In this document: positions 58,650 through 64,000 of the stretch, in pieces | Position numbering within the stretch: the first letter of the stretch is position 1 | Layout: each line of letters opens with the position of its first letter | NCBI RefSeq assembly: GCF_007655135.1 | Contig: NC_045129.1 | Coordinates: forward strand, 12,586,001-12,650,000 | Direction of reading: 5' to 3' | From: Punica granatum | Taxonomy: Eukaryota; Streptophyta; Magnoliopsida; Myrtales; Lythraceae | DNA: 64,000 nt | Position numbers and translations under genes: made by a program | The notes under the pieces: model-generated | Seen by the model: the letters and a program-made list of their open reading frames with translations, nothing else | The model's database searches: none | What the model was told of the DNA's origin: nothing

Positions 58650-58750
58650 CATGTCAACGTTGGGATATCTTAGGTAAAAAATCAAGTTTGGGCTAGAATT
58701 AGGAATTTCTTTAAACGTTAGGTTATATGACGCAATTAACCCTATAAATA

Positions 58751-59131
58751 AAGATATTACTGCAACGACTAAAGCATAGAAAAAATGATGGTGTTAAATC
58801 TATATCACCCTTTTGTAATGAAAAAAAAACATTGTGCTGCAACAAAATTAAGACTACAATGTTGCAACGATAAAGAAAACTAATTGATTTTTTCATCGAG
58901 ATTATCGGACACACGGTACCAAAAGGAAAAATGTATAATCTCAGCATCTAAAACATATAGGTACATATCCAGAGCGAAGATAACGGATCAGGCTAAGGGG
59001 TAGAGGGAAAATAGAGGGGAAAAATGATAGTGCAGATATGATTCATCATGTCTTACATTTATACAACATTTAGTGCATTGAACGTAGGATATATCGATGC
59101 AGGAACGATGCAGTAAAATGTTGGTGCAGGC
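58751..59131. other. Intergenic DNA
   Basis: AT-rich, with no gene seen. It should include the 3' flank of the hemopexin pseudogene. Confidence 0.5.
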
Positions 59132-59862
59132 TCACGAACTTGTATCTTCCACAACGACCACTAGGCCAACGCCAAACTTTGGTGCAGGGCGCCTAGGAAC
59201 GATGACACTTAGAGAAGGCCAGTTCTGATAAATTTCCTTCACACCGCCGATGATGTAATCACTTGTTGTGCCTGGTGCGAAGTTGATGCGTGTGTAATCG
59301 CCATATTTGAATATGTATGCCTCGTTGTAACGGTGCGAAGCAAATGCAGCGTGGATTCCAGATTCGAAGATGGTGTTCCTCAAACTCGGAAAGCATTGAG
59401 CGATGAGACTGATGGAAACTAGGTGCGGATTGGAACAGTAATTTATACGAGCATACCGGTTGCCTCTGAAAATGTAAGCTTCATATTTCCTTGACGACTC
59501 GAACGCAGCATCTATGCCTTTTTCGAACACAGTGCCTGTGAGGAATGGGAACATCGAAGCGATGGTTATGGGTCCTCTAACTATCCAGTCGTTTCTGGTG
59601 CCCGGTGCATAGTTCAGCACCTTACATATATCCCCGTGGAAGATGAATGCTCGAAAGCACAATCTATTCCGTACTGGCCGAAGGGCGTGCCTGCAAGTGA
59701 CGGAAACCCATCACGGATGAGCAGCGGTCCATGCACCACCTCATCATCTGTAGTGCCGGGCGCATAGTTGATCAGGACGTACTTATTCCCCTTGAAAACA
59801 AAAGCTTCGTTCTTACGAGATGAGCGGAAGGCTGCATCTACGGGCCACATGAACTGAGACAT
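59132..59862 (-). pseudogene. Albumin-2-like hemopexin gene, frameshifted
   Basis: On the minus strand four hemopexin-type repeats follow each other as in legume albumin-2 (PA2) proteins: PVDAAFRSSRKNEAFVFKGN, then a repeat starting GIDCAFE, then GIDAAFESSRKYEAYIFRGN, then GIHAAFASHRYNEAYIFKYG, ending PSLSVIVPRRPAPKFG. In the second repeat the frame shifts near 59651: the residues between GIDCAF and AFIFHGD are missing, consistent with a deletion of about 16 bp, so the first frame stops soon after. Everything else reads open to the stop. A likely leader-intron acceptor (TTTTCGCAG) lies 13 bases before the ATG. Family members bind haem or polyamines and are seed or storage-type cytosolic proteins. 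Either a young pseudogene or a local assembly error would explain it. Confidence 0.85.
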
Positions 59863-60854
59863 TTTCGGGTGCCTGCGAAAATGTGTGTATATATATATAT
59901 ATATATATTAAATCTCTTATTTGCCAGCAACACACACTTGTAGACTTGGCACCTCGTATCTACGGAGACGCTAGGAGACTCAGCATGTCGTATCCTCTGC
60001 ATGCACACCGCATACACGGGATCGGTCTTTGGCCAATAGTTGGCTGACCCTGACTCTAACCATGCGACACGAGAAAGCGGGTGCTAGCAAGGATGCTACA
60101 TCGACGTCCACACTGTGTGAAAGCGGTGTTAAGGATCCTATCTTGCATTTGGGTATATTTTAGGTTCACTTGTCTCCTATTACCTTTAAGTTTTTGGACA
60201 CGAGCCCAACAACTTATATGCCCAGTGAAGTTTGACGGATCTTAATCACCAAAACTCCCTACTTGCATCATCTTATCAAGCCAGTACACGCTTAAGCTAA
60301 CATCAACACGAAATCAAAACATACGACTCCCTCACTCACCTCAAATGGTTGAAGCTTAAGGAACTCAGATGATCAACGCTGTCTTTCGCTCTTAGATGGC
60401 CAGATCGATAGTACCCGTGTGAGAAAGGAAGGTATATTTATATCGTGATCCATCAAACAAGCTTCCCGCGTAAGTTAGAATTGCCTAAGAATTATTGAGC
60501 CTGATGTCAGCCTAGTCATGCTGCTGTATGATGCCGTTGCATTGCAAACAATTGATTCTCTCAGAAATCAGCACAAAAAAAAAAAAACTTTTAGATTGAC
60601 GTGATTATTGTATTTATATAACTAAGTTGTGGAGTCCGTGGGTTGTACGATATAGAAGGTGATGCATATTTCCTTTTTGTCAACTTTGTTATGGATTATA
60701 TGTCTTTTCTAATTTACAATCAATAAAAATATATTATATTAGATATATATGGCTGATAATTATTGGATTTTACTTATATAGTAAGTAAAAAATCTATAAT
60801 AAAATCACCCATACAACTATATATTATCAAAATAAATATATACCTATTTATTTT
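59863..60854. other. Upstream region of the hemopexin pseudogene
   Basis: It contains a (TA)n run at about 59887-59908 and probably the leader intron of the hemopexin gene. A degenerate copy of the Helitron-like terminus of 62918 lies around 60622-60652 (CTAAGTTGTGGAGTCCGTGGG). No other gene is seen. Confidence 0.45.
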
Positions 60855-61219
60855 AGGGTAAATTACAAAAAAAAATTCAAGTTTTGTAAAATGTCTCAAT
60901 TTTGTCCTAAATTTTGTTTTGTAACAGAAAAAACCATAAGTTTTCTAAAATGTCTAAAAAATGACCTCCGTTATAACTTCCGTCAATTTTTGCTGCTGAC
61001 GGTGGGTCCCTTTAACAGTCCACGTAGGTCATGCTGCTGATGATAGGTCCCTTTAACAGTCCACGTAGGTCACACGTAGGCAAAAATTGACGGAAGTTAT
61101 AACAGAGGTCATTTTTGAGACATTTTAGAAAACTTATGGTTTTTTTTTGTTACAAAACAAAATTTAGGACAAAACTGAGACTTTTTACAAAATTTGGGTT
61201 TTTTTTTGTAATTTGCCCT
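60855..61219. mobile_element. Foldback MITE with 7-bp TSD
   Basis: The ends AGGGTAAATTAC and GTAATTTGCCCT are inverted, and the arms match for about 140 bp (for example TAAATTTTGTTTTGTAACA and CCATAAGTTTTCTAAAATG on the left, inverted on the right). The loop holds a tandem phrase CCCTTTAACAGTCCACGTAGG twice. The 7-bp repeat TTATTTT flanks it at 60848-60854 and 61220-61226. The terminal bases resemble those of the element at 56922, so they are probably the same superfamily. Confidence 0.9.
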
Positions 61220-61549
61220 TTATTTTAATATATTTATATCACATATATTAATATATATGCGATTACATATTAATTTTCAACTTAAATAGAAAAATTATAA
61301 ATTACAAAATATTATGTATATAGTAACATTTTCTCAAAAGTTTAAAAAATATTCTGTTATATTGAATCCCAAATTTAGAAATATGTAAAAAAACAATCTT
61401 ATCTAGATTTTGAAAAGAAAATATAATATAAATATATTTTAGAAAAATATGATCCAATTTGTTTCTAAAAAGCAAATATAATCTTGCGTGATTTGTTATG
61501 TTTGGATCTTTTCTTAAAATATTTTAATTTTTTAAAATATCAAAATTAT

Positions 61550-62800
61550 TTATAACATAATATTAAAAAATAATATATTGCTTTATTTGTCATAATTGAT
61601 AAAAATAAAATAATCGAGAGAATAATGATTGGTCCCTTAAATCTATATCTATATATTTTGAAATTTTTTTTTGTAAATCTATGAATAAATTTTTTTATTT
61701 TTAAAAAACCAAAAACCATTTTTAGAAGTATTTAAATACAAAATATTTTGTTTTATTTTTCCTAAAACATTTAAGAAATAAAAAGATCGAGATAATAATG
61801 ATCGATCCCATCAATTAATCTTCATTTATATGTTTTAAAAAAATTTATGATTCTTTTTCCAAAAAAGCTCAAAAATCGAGGAAAAAATTACCTATGTCAC
61901 AATTCTATATTTAAATGCTATAAAAATAAAATTTCATTTAGAAAAAATAAAAAATTGAGAAAATACAAATCTATTATGAAAGTTTCCCAAATTTGTTCAT
62001 AAAAACTCAAAAAATAGAGAAAGTTTATATCCCGTGCATTGCAGGGGATAGAGCATGATCCAATTTGCAAGTTTACATTTATATGTTTTTGAAATTTAAA
62101 AGATAAAATTATATTATCTGATTTTAACAAAAGCTAAAAAATCAAAAAAATATAATGTGCAGTCCTACAAATTTATATCTAAATATTTTAAAAATAAAAA
62201 ATATGAAAAGCTAAAAAAAAACTTAGAAATCTCATTAAGTAATATGGTTATCTGTAAAAAAAAATATATGATATGATATAATTTTTTATTAGAAGTAGTA
62301 AAAAAATTGTTTTTTTGAAAAACACATCATATCTATGAAAAATATGATTTAATTAATTTTTTGAAAAGAAAATATAATCTTAGATTATGTGTTTTGTCCA
62401 TATCTTTTCATAAAATATTTTTATATTTTAGAAAGATAAAATCATTTTTTAAAAAAGTCAAAAAAATGAAATTTTTTTATTTGTCATAAATATCTAAAAA
62501 AGAATAAAAAATTGAGAGAATAATGATTGGTCCCATAAATCTATATCCATATGTATATCTTGAGAATAATGATTGGTCTCATAAGTCTATATCCATGTCT
62601 ATATCTATACATTTTTAAAAATTAAAAAGTTCTTATAAAAAAGCTGAAAATCGAGAAAATGACGAGCGGTCCCGTAAGGACTGCAATATATATTTTAATA
62701 TTTTTAAAAATAAAAATTATAAAAAATCATTTTAAAAGAAATCTGAAAAATAAAAAAATAATGTGTGATACTAGAAATTTATATTTATATACTTCAAAAA
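61550..62800. repeat. Degenerate AT-rich interspersed repeats
   Basis: The phrase GAGA(G)AATAATGATTGGTCCC..TAAATCTATATC recurs with variation at about 61615, 61795, 62515, 62558 and 62655, within AT-rich DNA full of A and T runs. The spacing is irregular. This looks like an old tandem or segmental repeat array; no coding content is seen. Confidence 0.55.
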
Positions 62801-62917
62801 TTTCAATATTTGTTTGAAAAACAAAATGACAAAGAAGGCTGAGAAAATTCCAGTAAGAATCCAGGAGTTCTGAGGGCATCTGACTAGGTCCACCACCTTT
62901 TTGCTTTATTTGATATA

Positions 62918-62946
62918 CTAGTCGTGGAGCCTGTGCGTTGCACAGG
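62918..62946 (-). mobile_element. Helitron-like 3' terminus
   Basis: On the minus strand a perfect 7-bp stem with a 3-base loop (CCTGTGC-AAC-GCACAGG, 62946-62930) is followed nine bases later by CTAG (62921-62918) and then T. That is the textbook Helitron 3' end. The body would run to higher coordinates; its 5' TC end is not identified and may lie outside the window. Confidence 0.6.
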
Positions 62947-63494
62947 ATAGTTCTGCCAACTCAAAAAAAAATATATATATATATATATAATAAAACATTA
63001 AAAAAAACTCCTTTAAGAATCATAAGTGAAATAAAAGAATAAAATAAACAAACAACTTTCACGTTTAATGGTAGACGAATTTACTTTCGAAGGGCTTGTG
63101 AATTAGGGTAGCAATAACTTTTAAGAGTTAAAACTCAGATCATCAATCTTTTAAAAAAAAGAGACAAAACAAAACATTACAGAAAAATCAAAAATGAAAA
63201 TTTAGATACAAATGAGAGAAAAATCATAGTATAACATATTGTTTGAGACCTGAATATGCCCACGTTTATGTGCATCATAATCCCCATTTATAACTATCGT
63301 ACAAAATCTAAAAAAAAATATAATATGATTTATATTCCTTTTTTGGGTGAACAAATCTGATTTATTTTGAAAATAAAATATAATATATATATATATCTAT
63401 AAAATATTATCTAATATATTTTTAAAAATAGATATTTGTAAAAACATATAATTCATATATACTTTTTCTTACTATATACTAAAGGTTGTACACG

Positions 63495-63930
63495 TAACCA
63501 TGTATTAATATATTTATATTATGTATGAATACATTCTAATGAATTCTTATTTTGATGTTAATATTATGGATGAATATATACTAATGAGTACTTATTTTGT
63601 TGTTAATATTTATGTGATGAAATATTACTTTTTATTTTAAAAAATTCAAGATTATTAAATTCAATTGAAGATCACAATAGTATCCAAGAGATTTTATGAT
63701 ATTTTCAGTCTTTTAAATAAATATCATAACCGAAAATAATTTCGGAAGATTTTGTTACTAATTTCTTAATAAATGATAATTACAAATTTTAAATACTAAA
63801 AAAATTAAGAAAATTCCATCCATCTGTTAATACATTTATATTAGGAATGAATATATACTTATTCTGATGTTAATAATTATGTGATGAAATATTAATTTTT
63901 ATTTTAAAAATTCAAGATTATTAAATAATA
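63495..63930. repeat. Direct repeat, ~325-bp spacing
   Basis: A block starting TTAATA..TTTATATTA(T/G)G(T/A)ATGAATA and continuing TTTTGATGTTAATA, ATGTGATGAAATATTA and TTTTATTTTAAAAA..TTCAAGATTATTAAAT occurs at about 63500-63660 and again at about 63825-63926. A third partial copy of its middle lies inside the first. AT-rich and non-coding. Confidence 0.65.
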
Positions 63931-64000
63931 TCTATACATATTATAAATCCTCTCATTTATTTCAAATACATTATGTTATATAAATTATAAAAATTATAAA

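Larger units (their letters stand above)
56922..58743. mobile_element. Foldback element with 7-bp TSD, split by a TRIM
   Basis: The left end AGGGATAATTGCG and right end CGCAATTAACCCT are inverted, and the match runs for about 105 bp (CATATAACCTAACGTTT, then AACTTGATTTTTTACCT, on the left). The 7-bp direct repeat ATAAATA flanks it at 56915-56921 and 58744-58750. Its left part contains a further palindrome (57004-57190) around CCGTCCAAAATTGA. A TRIM retrotransposon sits in the right part (57192-58649), so the original element was only about 360 bp, close to the size of the related element at 60855. Confidence 0.85.

Noticed and set aside
57207..58677. Open frames of 65-156 codons across 57.2-58.7 kb
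   Set aside because: They are repeated readings of the TRIM LTR and internal repeats in several frames; the sequence is explained by LTR structure and has no protein family.
61200..64000. Organelle-derived insertion, suggested by the AT-rich composition
   Set aside because: No plastid or mitochondrial gene is recognisable; the AT content comes with repeats and Helitron-like ends.

Overview
The window is nuclear DNA of a flowering plant, most likely a eudicot. Protein genes have many short introns with GT..AG borders, intergenic DNA is AT-rich, and the repeats are plant SINEs, MITEs, a MULE, Helitron-like ends, copia debris and a TRIM retrotransposon. Several protein families are plant-specific (MYB-CC, BBE-like, MIP1/DUF547, albumin-2 hemopexin). 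I could not fix the species from sequence alone.

Layout: 1-14 kb is repeat-rich and holds no intact gene (tRNA-Ser relic, foldback MITE, hAT MITE with 8-bp target duplication, two LTR/primer-site junctions facing each other, SINE copies). 14.2-20 kb is gene-rich: a PHR1-like MYB-CC transcription factor (+, 7 coding exons) converging on an intronless berberine-bridge-enzyme-like oxidase (-). 22.8-34.6 kb holds a tandem pair of two-exon genes derived from hAT transposases (BED finger plus DUF659), each with a non-coding first exon; catalytic residues look lost, so they are probably domesticated. 35.5-37.7 kb is a decayed MULE with matching terminal inverted repeats and a broken mudrA gene. 38.7-44.8 kb is a 12-exon MIP1 leucine-zipper/DUF547 gene. 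45.6-46.3 kb (-) is a small two-exon protein with a twin-arginine lumen-type signal and paired CX3CX3C motifs. 47.2-50.7 kb (+) is a membrane-anchored START-domain gene that uses one GC-AG intron.

51.6-64 kb is a transposon graveyard: LTR-like debris with 39-bp and 33-bp tandem repeats, a broken coiled-coil gag-like gene, a copia pol relic, a foldback element with a 7-bp target duplication that contains a TRIM with three LTRs in tandem, an albumin-2 hemopexin gene broken by a small deletion, a second foldback element of the same terminal type, Helitron-like ends and degenerate AT-rich repeats.

The genes share no operon-like logic. The most interesting structures are the multi-LTR TRIM (including apparently shrunken mini-LTRs), the domesticated hAT tandem pair, and the small cysteine-patterned protein. 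Exon borders come from splice consensus, reading frame and family similarity by eye; transposon edges are approximate unless a target duplication is named.
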